From Echinicola soli (lineage in GTDB: Bacteria > Bacteroidota > Bacteroidia > Cytophagales > Cyclobacteriaceae), in NCBI RefSeq assembly GCF_006575665.1, contig NZ_CP041253.1, forward strand, positions 4,253,001 to 4,317,000: 64,000 nucleotides of DNA, read 5' to 3'. Position 1 is the stretch's first letter, and every line of letters begins with the position of its first letter. The notes beneath the pieces are model-generated. The model was not told the origin of the DNA. It was given only the letters and a program-made list of their open reading frames with translations, and did no database searches. Positions 1 to 7,479 of the stretch are shown here, piece after piece. The position numbers were made by a program, and so were the translations under genes.

Positions 1-312
1 CCTGTCGCTTTCGTGGTTTGAGGAGCTCCCCATTTGAAAAGGTTCAATCCTCCTTGCGTACTCGACCTAGCAGCCCACCGGCTCCCTATTTTGGATACAG
101 CCTTCACTCCTCTCACTGCCGCACTCAAAGCCATCTCCCCACCAACCATCTCTGGGATACTCAATATCGCCCCACCGAAAGGATTACTGGCAAAAGCCTC
201 ATTTGTTCGGTAAATACCGGCGATCACTGCATTGGTCGCACCATTGGTCCGTCCCCACCAGCTCGGATAGTTAGCTTCATCCGCTACTTTCAACAATACC
301 AGCCTCTGGATT
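1..312 (-). CDS. RHS orphan cassette C10, partial tip fragment running off the window
   Basis: Read on the minus strand, an open frame with no stop runs from about 312 to the window edge. It contains an FGGAILSIPEMVGGEMALSA stretch that is almost identical to one in cassette C9 (around 1,350-1,440), followed by a different continuation. It is therefore the pre-toxin part of another RHS C-terminal cassette. It starts just downstream of the C9 immunity gene, has no start codon of its own and lacks the YYPFG/DPxxGR core, so it is a recombinant fragment. Its toxin domain lies outside the window. I infer that it is not translated alone. Confidence 0.6.
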
Positions 313-328
313 TCACAGAAGCTATCAT

Positions 329-1018
329 TTATGACATTTTCTTATCGTAATATTCCGAGATACTAAACTCACCAGATTTCAGGGCTTCAAAAAAGGATTC
401 TTTAGTTTCAAAGAGTTTTTCTACTTCGTATGGGTCATGTATCATTCCATAAACTGCACCTTTTTCATTCATTGAAAGATAGTTTCCATCTTCCAAGTCT
501 TGGATAACATAAAACTCACCTTCAGGGACTTCAATTTTGAATGTGTCATCTATGTCTAATTGAGCCAATATATCATTACTTACTGTACCAATGATTTTCT
601 CCAACTCTTCCTTTTCCTTATTTTCATAGGGCTTTTTACGAAGACTCTTTATATCGATATTTTCATAATCAAACTGTCGGCTACTGTCATCAACCTTGTA
701 ACCAATTAAAACACCTTCGTATAAATCAAGCTCAACATTTTTATAATCTTTGGCTTCTAAATCAAAAACCTTGATGCCTACAAGCTTATAGTTAATACTA
801 TTATTCTTGATTGAGTTATATACATTCTGGTCACAGATTATTCGCTTCCAACCATGTTCTAAAAACTCATTTGGAACACTATCCAAAATAAAGTTTGGAT
901 TTACTTGGCTTATCAAAAAGGAATATTTTGATGGCAATTTCTCAGCCACTGACTTCAACAAATCATACTCCCATTGTTGAATATTTTTAGCCCGTTTTTT
1001 CTTGAATAAGTTAAACAT
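329..1018 (-). CDS. SUKH-like immunity protein of cassette C9
   Basis: Acidic soluble protein of about 229 residues, if started at the ATG at 1,018. That ATG lies one base after the TAA of the upstream RHS tip, so I prefer it to the in-frame upstream ATG at 1,042. The C-terminal third has the SMI1/KNR4 (SUKH) pattern: a DGNYLSMNEKG turn, VYGMIHDP, then a helix with SFFEALKSGEF. SUKH proteins are established immunity proteins, commonly paired with HNH-type nuclease toxins. The tip next door looks like such a nuclease, so the pair is coherent. The role is inferred from family pattern and position; no cognate contact can be seen in the sequence. Confidence 0.65.
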   Translation of the reverse strand: MFNLFKKKRAKNIQQWEYDLLKSVAEKLPSKYSFLISQVNPNFILDSVPNEFLEHGWKRIICDQNVYNSIKNNSINYKLVGIKVFDLEAKDYKNVELDLYEGVLIGYKVDDSSRQFDYENIDIKSLRKKPYENKEKEELEKIIGTVSNDILAQLDIDDTFKIEVPEGEFYVIQDLEDGNYLSMNEKGAVYGMIHDPYEVEKLFETKESFFEALKSGEFSISEYYDKKMS

Positions 1019-1019
1019 G

Positions 1020-2048
1020 TTAGTATCCAAAAGTATTGCCACTATTTATTGCGTTCTTAATTTCTTTAGGGAAAAACCTATACCTGTACGGGTCTCTGAT
1101 TCCGTGCTGTATTGTATTTAAAGGCTGCAAATTCAACCTGTTGTTCTTTAGCCAATTTGGAGCCCATTTTGCCCTTTGAGGGATAAATCTATGATGGAGC
1201 TCCATATGAACTTTAAACACTTTCCCGCTGGACATCCTTATCGGCTGAAAAGTTGGTTTAGTTCTGGTAGCCCAATATGAAGTTTTAAATTGCGAGAATG
1301 TTTTGCCTCCTTTAAGGAAACTACCTCCCTTTGCTACTGCCTTCACCCCTCTCACTGCCGCACTCAAAGCCATCTCCCCACCAACCATCTCAGGGATACT
1401 CAATATCGCACCACCGAAAGGGGTGTCGGCAAAGGCCTGTCGTCCACCATATACTCCGGCCACTACCGGATTATATCCGCTGGCAAAAAGCTTATGCCAT
1501 CCTGCCAGGTCATACCCTTCCAGCGCCTCAATGGTGTGGACAGGTAAGGACACATAATCGTCACGAAATACAGGAATGGCGAAATTTCCCCGCTGACCCG
1601 TAATAGGCATTTGGGCTTCTATCGCATTTCGGGCGGAAGCACCGGCCAGCAGTGCCTTACCGGCAGCCATCCCCCAGTCTATAGAACCTCCTGCCACCAA
1701 TGTACCGGGCCATGAACCCAATGCCCCTCCTATAAAACCAGATGTCTGGGGGCTGATACCAAGCGAGTTCAGCCCCGCTGCTGAGCCGGTACTTACCGCA
1801 GTGGATGCAGCGTTTGCCAGACCGCCCATCAAAGCCCCTCTACCTACCTGACTTGCAAACTGCCCCCAGTCCCAGCTGTTGCCTGCCGTCAGACTGGCCG
1901 CATAGAACAGGGCACTCTGTGCCGCACCGGCGGCCATCGCCCCGAGGATCGGCCCCACAAACTCCCCATCCGGATCCACCGCAAACCACCGTCCCAGTGC
2001 CGCATCATACTGCCTGGCATGAAAATCATACCAGCCGGTCTTATACAA
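1020..2048 (-). CDS. RHS orphan cassette C9: core end plus HNH-like nuclease tip
   Basis: Frame of 342 residues. Residues 5-26 carry the RHS-core signature (GWYDFHARQYD, LGRWFAVDP). A Gly/Ala-rich, weakly hydrophobic pre-toxin segment follows, then a domain containing FGGAILSIPEMVGGE. The last ~64 residues hold MELHHRFIPQR, NRLNLQPLNT and QHGIRDPYRYR, which resembles the LHH/GHH branch of HNH (treble-clef) nuclease toxins. Basic residues are dense at the end. The frame stops one base before the SUKH-like immunity gene. Its upstream core is damaged: the YYPFG motif is replaced by unrelated sequence containing a TCAGTCC/GGACTGA palindrome and a stop. It is probably a silent cassette. The nuclease assignment is inferred from the motif only. 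Confidence 0.6.
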   Translation of the reverse strand: MYKTGWYDFHARQYDAALGRWFAVDPDGEFVGPILGAMAAGAAQSALFYAASLTAGNSWDWGQFASQVGRGALMGGLANAASTAVSTGSAAGLNSLGISPQTSGFIGGALGSWPGTLVAGGSIDWGMAAGKALLAGASARNAIEAQMPITGQRGNFAIPVFRDDYVSLPVHTIEALEGYDLAGWHKLFASGYNPVVAGVYGGRQAFADTPFGGAILSIPEMVGGEMALSAAVRGVKAVAKGGSFLKGGKTFSQFKTSYWATRTKPTFQPIRMSSGKVFKVHMELHHRFIPQRAKWAPNWLKNNRLNLQPLNTIQHGIRDPYRYRFFPKEIKNAINSGNTFGY

Positions 2049-2090
2049 GCGTATGGTCCTTCCTTCCCTGCATCCTAGCCCCTCGCTAAA

Positions 2091-2276
2091 TCAGTCCACC
2101 GGACTGATTCTTAACGCTCGGTCCTCAGTCATCTGGATCAGTGGGCTTTCTTCCACTTCCACGGTAAAGTCATCAAAAGCCTGCCCGCCGTGGCGGGAAC
2201 GCTTCTTTCCCTCGGGAGCATCGTTACTCAGGTAAATATAACAAAATTCGGGTGCATCCGCAGTGGCCTTCACCAC
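2091..2276 (-). pseudogene. Broken RHS core segment of cassette C9
   Basis: Reads ATADAPEFCYIYLSND...FDDFTVEVEESPLIQMT, matching the core of cassette C8 and cut off from its own tip. A 19-bp palindromic insertion (2,178-2,196) adds GGQA-type residues before FDDF; a one-base deletion just upstream relative to C8 keeps the net frame. After LIQMT the sequence turns into an inserted TCAGTCC-ACC-GGACTGA palindrome and ends at a stop, so the conserved YYP(F/Y)G segment is missing. A weakly similar frame extends upstream to about 2,350. Confidence 0.55.
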
Positions 2277-2361
2277 CTGGGATGACGGTTTTTCCTGTAA
2301 TGCGACACGGTTACCGCCTAAGAGCTTTTCCCCTATTGGAACAGACCTTTATTTCATCCTA

Positions 2362-2937
2362 CTATTCTGAATACCTTGCATATTTTGATTCCAGATCAGC
2401 ATACAAAAACACCAAAAGTGGCACTCTGTATATGCTTTTATTTTTAAATTCCTGTTCGGATAATGAATCCAAATATCTTTCCAACAAATCCTTTCTAAAT
2501 GAATCTTCATAAAACATATCTCCCAAAACAGTAAATATTCCATAAATTGTAGATTCTTCAGTAATATGATCTTTATTTCTCTTTATAGTTTCATCGAATA
2601 TATACCAACTCCTACTCAAGGTAGAAGGGTAAACCATTGTAATGAACATATTATTTGTCTTATATATACTTTTCATATCTATGATAGAATCTCCAACAAT
2701 ATATTTATAATAAAACTCTTTGTAATCGTTCTTTGAAATAGACTTGAGATATTTTCTCTCTATTAACTTCTCTTCGAATCCTGTAGCAATATCCAATAAG
2801 GAAGTAGTTCTCCCATCTTCCCCGTATACTTGATTTACATTCATAGAATTATATATCAACCTTTCCTCCTCTGATAAACCCTTTTGCTGTGAACAGAATG
2901 AGAAAATAAATATTATCAATATTATAATTGCTCTCAT
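2362..2937 (-). CDS. Putative lipoprotein immunity protein of cassette C8
   Basis: Preferred start is the ATG at 2,937, which overlaps the TGA of the RHS tip as ATGA, a typical translational coupling. The product of about 191 residues begins MRAIIILIIFIFSFC, a short hydrophobic signal ending in a lipobox-like cysteine, so it is probably lipidated and held in the cell envelope. The rest is charged, with many Tyr, Lys and Glu, and matches no family I recognise. Its position directly behind a toxin-like tip suggests an immunity role against a toxin acting in the periplasm or envelope; that is inference from context. Confidence 0.5.
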   Translation of the reverse strand: MRAIIILIIFIFSFCSQQKGLSEEERLIYNSMNVNQVYGEDGRTTSLLDIATGFEEKLIERKYLKSISKNDYKEFYYKYIVGDSIIDMKSIYKTNNMFITMVYPSTLSRSWYIFDETIKRNKDHITEESTIYGIFTVLGDMFYEDSFRKDLLERYLDSLSEQEFKNKSIYRVPLLVFLYADLESKYARYSE

Positions 2938-3812
2938 CTTTCTAAAATCCAATCTCTAATGAATGATCTATGATTCCTGAAATTCAAAAATAAACCTCCT
3001 AGTCCACCCCATCTAATTGCCCAATTTCCATTACTTGATAACACCTCATGTTGATAATCATGATAACCAAAAACCAAGCCTTTGTTTGGCCCGTGAAATG
3101 GAATTTCATACATCACCTTGATGTTTTTGTCACCAACATAAACTGGAGCAAATAAGTCTCCACTTGGTCCCAAAAAAGAACTTAGCCACGACTGCTTTTG
3201 TCTGGACAATAAATGCGTACCTCCTGTTTTTAAACACTCAGTGCTTAAGCAAGCAAACAGTTTGTTTAAATCAATGTCACTCTTTGATGTCATATGATAC
3301 TTAATACCTCTTAAAAGATGTGCCGCTATTACGTTTCTATTTCGCCCTTTAAGGTTTAATTTTCCCGGATGTTCTAGTCCGTTATACTCCGCAAGGAGTT
3401 TCATAATCCTCCTAGAACTACTATGTCTTAAATGATTCAATCCTGCCACTGTAGCTCCTGTGGCAGCCCCTCTCCAAAAATCACCGCCCATTATTTCTGA
3501 TGATAGTCCACCGGACAATGCGGCTCCTCCTATCTGAACCACCCCATTACCATCCAAAGCAGCAATTCCTGAACTAACAGCGGATGACAACCCACCGGCG
3601 GCCAAACCCTGCCAGAAGTTGCCTCCCTGCATAGCAGAAAGAGCACCTCCTGAAAGACTGTGTGCCCCCACCTGAAAGGCAGCCACTCCCAACTGGCTTG
3701 CACCGGTATTTGCCAGAGATTGGGCCAATTCACCTATGCCCGCACTGAATGCTCCTCCAATGGCTCCAAAAAAGGGCTGCCTTACCACCTCCCTGAAAGA
3801 AACTATCACCAT
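2934..3812 (-). CDS. RHS orphan cassette C8, toxin-tip frame
   Basis: This 292-residue frame continues the preceding RHS core frame after a +1 shift near 3,780, where the minus strand reads GCCCTTTTTTGG: one extra C separates the KAA and FFGAIGG parts. Residues 15-130 are Gly/Ala/Ser-rich repeats (SGGALSAMQGG, LSGGLSSEIMGG), a linker common in RHS tips. The last ~160 residues are a distinct domain with two cysteines (LFACLSTECLK) and a Trp/Gly-rich end (NWAIRWGGLGGLF). I do not recognise the domain. It ends overlapping the lipoprotein gene, so it is the likely effector of cassette C8. The frameshift means it is not made as part of the core unless the shift is programmed or a sequencing error. 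Confidence 0.55.
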   Translation of the reverse strand: MVIVSFREVVRQPFFGAIGGAFSAGIGELAQSLANTGASQLGVAAFQVGAHSLSGGALSAMQGGNFWQGLAAGGLSSAVSSGIAALDGNGVVQIGGAALSGGLSSEIMGGDFWRGAATGATVAGLNHLRHSSSRRIMKLLAEYNGLEHPGKLNLKGRNRNVIAAHLLRGIKYHMTSKSDIDLNKLFACLSTECLKTGGTHLLSRQKQSWLSSFLGPSGDLFAPVYVGDKNIKVMYEIPFHGPNKGLVFGYHDYQHEVLSSNGNWAIRWGGLGGLFLNFRNHRSFIRDWILER

Positions 3813-4389
3813 TGATCAGGTTATTAATGCCATTGGTTCCCAGACCGATCAAAGCTCCTATTAATACCGGATTTTCTCCACTTGGATCGGTAAAGGCTAC
3901 AGGATTATTCCCCATTCCGCCGTAAGGAGAAACCGATGGCATTTCTGTTGATTTTGGATCAACAGCAAACCATCTTCCCAGTGCCGGGTCATACTGCCTG
4001 GCATGAAAATCATACCAGCCGGTCTTGCTATCCAGCGTTTTGCCCTGGAAAAGCTCCTTGGTGGGGTCTTCGATTTCCCTGACCCAGTTTTCGGCTACCA
4101 GTCCATAAGGGTAGTAGTCGGTCATCTGGATCAGTGGGCTTTCTTCCACTTCTACGGTAAAGTCATCAAAGAACGCTTCCTTCCCTTCCGCTGCATCATT
4201 GCTGAGATAAATATAACAAAATCCGGGAGCATCAGCAGTGGCCTCCATATAAAATTCCTGGTGCTGCTTATTACTGCCGTCTTCCCTGGCGGTCGTGGTC
4301 ACAGGTTTGTAGGACAGGTTCTCCACATTGCCTTCACTGTCCACTACCACGATGTTAAGATAGGCTTTAGGGGCCGCTCGAGTTATCAC
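3730..4389 (-). pseudogene. RHS core of cassette C8, frameshifted at both ends
   Basis: Contains the late RHS core: APKAYLNIVVVDSEGN, FDDFTVEVEESPLIQMTDYYPYG, GWYDFHARQYDPALGRWF and SPYGGMGNNPVAFTDPSG. The core is divergent from cassettes C4-C7 (DYYPYG rather than DYYPFG) and closest to C9. It should be continuous with the frames on either side, but is separated by a shift near 4,370 (upstream, within NSSG/APKAYL) and another near 3,780 (downstream). It has no 24-bp palindromic insertion before FDDF, so it shows the ancestral uninterrupted form. Confidence 0.6.
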
Positions 4390-4609
4390 TGCTATGGTCC
4401 ATCAATCCGGCAAGTGGGGCTATTGGGTTAGTCCCGGCAGTCGCTCCATCAACCACTACTGTGGAAGCATTGTTGGACAAATCCTCAATCAACTGGGCAA
4501 AGGAAGAACCCGGTGTCCCCGTAGTAGAGATATCCAGGTATTTCGCCCATACCTCTGCCGATACCTTGTCGCCGGGCTTGACCTCTAGGGATTTAGCCAG
4601 TCCATACAC
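4367..4609 (-). pseudogene. 5' end of cassette C8 core (GNEVYGLAKSLE region)
   Basis: Begins at a GTG in VYGLAKSLEVKPGDKVSAEVWAKYLD and runs to a frameshift near 4,370. It matches the main RHS protein just before its variable end. Homology to the core begins abruptly at about 4,611, next to an 11-bp inverted repeat, which marks the upstream boundary of the cassette. The frame has no visible ribosome-binding context of its own. Confidence 0.55.
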
Positions 4610-4612
4610 TTT

Positions 4613-4668
4613 AATGTACTCCCAATAGTTAGGTCAATAAACTCTTAAATTTCAATAGGGAGTACATT
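4613..4668. repeat. 11-bp inverted repeat at the upstream boundary of cassette C8
   Basis: AATGTACTCCC at 4,613-4,623 and its exact reverse complement at 4,658-4,668, separated by a 34-base AT-rich spacer. It sits where RHS-core homology of cassette C8 begins and after the last gene of cassette C7. It could be a terminator-like hairpin or the scar of a recombination event. There is no T-run typical of an intrinsic terminator immediately after it. Confidence 0.5.
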
Positions 4669-4777
4669 AGAAAGCCCCTTTGTTAAACTTCTAATTTAGG
4701 TAGAATATGCTTTAGAAAGTACATGAATCTTATTACTCTGCTATCACATGACATCTAAACAATGATACTCTAAGAAA

Positions 4778-4990
4778 TTAGTCTCCATTCTTCCAAATTC
4801 TTGTAATTTCATACTTATATAGCTGAAAACCTAAATACATTCCCAAACTTAACCAGAGAACATATCCACTTTTATTTTCAGGAATCAATAAGTTTAACAA
4901 TGATTCATTTATTATGTAAAACAGCAAACTTAAAACAAAAAAGAGAGTTATTCCCCATTCGATCACCATTAACCTTTTCATCTTCTCCAT
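4778..4990 (-). CDS. Small two-helix membrane protein, second immunity candidate of cassette C7
   Basis: 70 residues with two predicted membrane helices (about residues 9-27 and 43-59) and a charged tail (YKYEITRIWKNGD). Its start overlaps the end of the 65-residue gene before it by 13 bases, so both are probably co-translated. Similar in size and topology to that neighbour; the pair may be a duplicated or two-component immunity function for the C7 tip. I recognise no named family. Confidence 0.45.
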   Translation of the reverse strand: MEKMKRLMVIEWGITLFFVLSLLFYIINESLLNLLIPENKSGYVLWLSLGMYLGFQLYKYEITRIWKNGD

Positions 4991-5175
4991 TTTTTTAATT
5001 TAAATTTAACTAACTCCGCTATCAAAAACAATACTATTAAAATAGTGAAAGCCGGTATTAAATACTTATTATATTTTTCTTCGTTTTCCAGAAAGAAACT
5101 GGAAAACATAAACAAAAAACCACATCCGTATGCACAAATATTTGATACTAACTTCCAATTCTTTATTTTTTTCAT
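4978..5175 (-). CDS. Small two-helix membrane protein, first immunity candidate of cassette C7
   Basis: 65 residues, basic N-terminus (MKKIKNWK), two hydrophobic helices (about 10-27 and 39-55) and a basic C-terminus (KFKLKKWRR). It starts about 11 bases after the end of the C7 RHS tip and overlaps the next small membrane gene. Position and topology suggest a membrane-embedded immunity protein, as seen with pore-forming or envelope-acting toxins. No family is recognised. Confidence 0.45.
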   Translation of the reverse strand: MKKIKNWKLVSNICAYGCGFLFMFSSFFLENEEKYNKYLIPAFTILIVLFLIAELVKFKLKKWRR

Positions 5176-5185
5176 CGCTTAGTCC

Positions 5186-6526
5186 TTAAGGTTTTCGATA
5201 TAATTTAGGTGAAGGAGCTACGTATGTTTTATCCATAAGTGCTGGTTTATGAACATTATTAGTTCTTATACTTTTCTTATAGTTTTTATATATTTTATAT
5301 GTTCCTGCTCCAATTAATGCCCATTTGGCAACATTATTTGGAGGGAAACCCCCATCAAATCTTTTTGGATTAAACCCTTCTGGAGCTTTTGGTATATAAT
5401 TTTTAGGTCTATCAGTATACCATGGTTTAGGAAATGGATCATCATTATATTGGAGCATTGACGTTGTTATTGCAGCCACACCAATCACCCCATATACAGC
5501 CCATTTTTGCCAAGCTAAATCTGACGGTTCAAAAGTACCCAAATCATAAGCCATAAGAGATAAAGTAGTTGAAGCCCAATTTCCGCTACCTCTCCACCTT
5601 GAAGGTCCTACATAGGGATCCAATCTTGTTCTTTCAATAGTAAACATATCCATCGTACCTCCCTCATATATTTTGTCTTTTTTATCGTTCTGGGAGCCAA
5701 TATATAAAGGGGGAAAAATTAAATTCTGATGGCCAATACCTAATAGATCATTAGTTCCTTCCAAATTTCCACCCAGAATTGAAAAAGAGCCATAATCATA
5801 ATTCTCGTAATTTTCAAATCTTGAATCCGCAGGCAACATCCCGTCCGGATCAATGAATCTGATAGGATTATCAAAAGCATAGTTATAAGGGGAATATCTC
5901 CTCATCTGATCGGCCATCGGGTCAATCACACCCCACCGTCCAAGATCACTCATATACATCCTGGCCCCAAAATCATCCCATCCGGTCACTTCATCCCTTT
6001 CCTTTCCATTGAACTTGAATGCCTGGGACGTGGAACTCGGTTTTGTATAAGAGTTAAAGCTCATCCCAAAAGGATAGTAATCATCCTTCTGCACGATATA
6101 TCCCGAAGCCTGCATCACCTGCATATCGTCAAAGAACACTTCCGTGGGAGTTGTACTCTCATTGGATAGGTAAATATAAGCATATCCAGGCTCTTTGATC
6201 GTGACCGGATTGATTTTTCGGTATTCGTGGGGGATATCGGAGCCGTTTTCTTTTGCCGATGTGCTCACCTGGATAAAGGAGCTTGTGACATAATTATGGT
6301 TCCTGTCCAGCACTAACATGTTCAGATAGGCCTTGGGCGCCCCTGCAATACCGCTTCCATGGCTGATCATCCCGGCAAACGGAATGACCGGATCAGTGCC
6401 AGCGGTCGCTCCGTCCACCACTATGTGGCTGGCATTGTTCGAAAGGTCTTCGATCAACTGCGCGAAGGAGGAACCTGAAGCTCCCTTGGTCTCCGGATCC
6501 AGGTATTTCGCGTTGATGCGGGTCAC
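5186..6526 (-). CDS. RHS orphan cassette C7 with uncharacterised tip
   Basis: 446-residue frame. The N-terminus is a deletion joint: VTRINA from the upstream core is fused directly to KYLDPETKG, skipping the ~70 residues between them in the main gene. Then follow the lectin-like conserved block, DDYYPFGMSFNSY, GWDDFGARMYMSDLGRWGVIDP and SPYNYAFDNPIRFIDPDG. The tip (about residues 235-446) has one hydrophobic stretch (YGVIGVAAITTSM) and a basic, Pro/Lys-rich end (APSPKLYRKP). I do not recognise it. This cassette lacks the 24-bp palindromic insertion before FDDM. Two small membrane genes follow and may confer immunity. Confidence 0.55.
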   Translation of the reverse strand: MTRINAKYLDPETKGASGSSFAQLIEDLSNNASHIVVDGATAGTDPVIPFAGMISHGSGIAGAPKAYLNMLVLDRNHNYVTSSFIQVSTSAKENGSDIPHEYRKINPVTIKEPGYAYIYLSNESTTPTEVFFDDMQVMQASGYIVQKDDYYPFGMSFNSYTKPSSTSQAFKFNGKERDEVTGWDDFGARMYMSDLGRWGVIDPMADQMRRYSPYNYAFDNPIRFIDPDGMLPADSRFENYENYDYGSFSILGGNLEGTNDLLGIGHQNLIFPPLYIGSQNDKKDKIYEGGTMDMFTIERTRLDPYVGPSRWRGSGNWASTTLSLMAYDLGTFEPSDLAWQKWAVYGVIGVAAITTSMLQYNDDPFPKPWYTDRPKNYIPKAPEGFNPKRFDGGFPPNNVAKWALIGAGTYKIYKNYKKSIRTNNVHKPALMDKTYVAPSPKLYRKP

Positions 6527-6590
6527 CTCGCCGTAGCGGCTGAAATATGTCTTTATTGCAGATTTGAAAATGACATTTTCTACAATTTAG

Positions 6591-7007
6591 TTAGTCTCCA
6601 TATATCCAATCATAAAGCCCGAAAAGCTCCATTCTCTTTCTCCGGTAAATTTTCAGTTCATTAGGGACTTCCGGCCATCCGTCCCATGGAACTTCAACAT
6701 CCACCGTGTCCGGAACCGGATAATAAAGCAATGCCTCCGACAAGTCCAGTTTCTCTTTGCTGAATTCAACGACATACCTGTCCCCAGCCCTGAGAGAGTA
6801 ATCCCCCATTCCCGTTCCACCTTTAATTTTTCTCCCCTGGTAGTAGAATTCAAATTCAATTACTGTACCTGATTTCATCCCAACTGCTTTCCCTACCACT
6901 TTTCCGATGGTATAACTTTTCTCGTAGGAATCGTAATAAATGTTCCAAATAATAACTCCAACGAAGCCCAATAATATAGACAACAATATTTTTTTCCACT
7001 CACTCAT
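6591..7007 (-). CDS. Membrane-anchored immunity candidate of cassette C6
   Basis: About 138 residues from the ATG at 7,007, which overlaps the toxin-tip stop by 8 bases; an in-frame ATG at 7,019 is an alternative start. One N-terminal helix (LLSILLGFVGVIIWNIYY) is followed by a compact beta-rich domain with YTIGKVVGKAVG, VIEFEFYYQGRKIKG, GDRYVVEFS and PVPDTVDVEVPWDGW. It is a paralogue of the immunity candidate behind the main RHS tip (14,504-14,887), sharing the anchor, YDSxEKxYxxG and the PWxGWxxxP end. Similar uncharacterised one-helix proteins are common in Bacteroidota. Both paralogues follow tips that also resemble each other, which supports a toxin/immunity pairing. Confidence 0.55.
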   Translation of the reverse strand: MSEWKKILLSILLGFVGVIIWNIYYDSYEKSYTIGKVVGKAVGMKSGTVIEFEFYYQGRKIKGGTGMGDYSLRAGDRYVVEFSKEKLDLSEALLYYPVPDTVDVEVPWDGWPEVPNELKIYRRKRMELFGLYDWIYGD

Positions 7008-7410
7008 CTTGCACCCCATTCTTAATACCTGTTCCTACAGTGTTTCTAAAATTGCCGTTAAAACCATTGAAAAAGTTTATTACTCCTTTGTCAATACCTG
7101 CTGTTCCCATCTTATCAGTATGCCATTTGCTGAAGCCCCCGATCAGTAAATCCGTACCAAACTGGGCAAAGTTTTTTCCTGATCCAACAGTAATGAGTTC
7201 TCCCTTCGGCGTAAAATCAAACATGGCCATTGCCACAAATCCTGATTTCCCAAAAATACCGGCAAACCCGATATCGGCTATATCCACTTGGGAAAGGTCT
7301 CCATTATAAAGTAAACTGTTCATAATCTGAAATCCGGACTCCAAGGCCATATCCCCACCTGCTTTATTTGCCAAGGTTTCCAATAAAATCGGACTCGCCG
7401 CTATAATCAC
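7000..7410 (-). pseudogene. Tip of RHS cassette C6, cut off by an amber codon
   Basis: In frame with the preceding RHS frame and separated from it by a TAG at 7,480-7,482. The duplicate sequence in the main RHS gene has CAG at the same place (15,379-15,381), so a single C-to-T change on the coding strand truncated this copy. The tip (VIIAASPILLETLANKAGG ... GTGIKNGVQDE) is homologous to the main-gene tip: a membrane-leaning start, then GDLSQVDIADIGFAGIFGKSGF. Readthrough would restore a full cassette. The function of this tip family is unknown to me. Confidence 0.6.
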
Positions 7411-7479
7411 AATACTGCCGGTGACCCCATATTTGTATAAATACCTGATACCGTCAAGGTAGTCGGAGTTTATGCTCTG

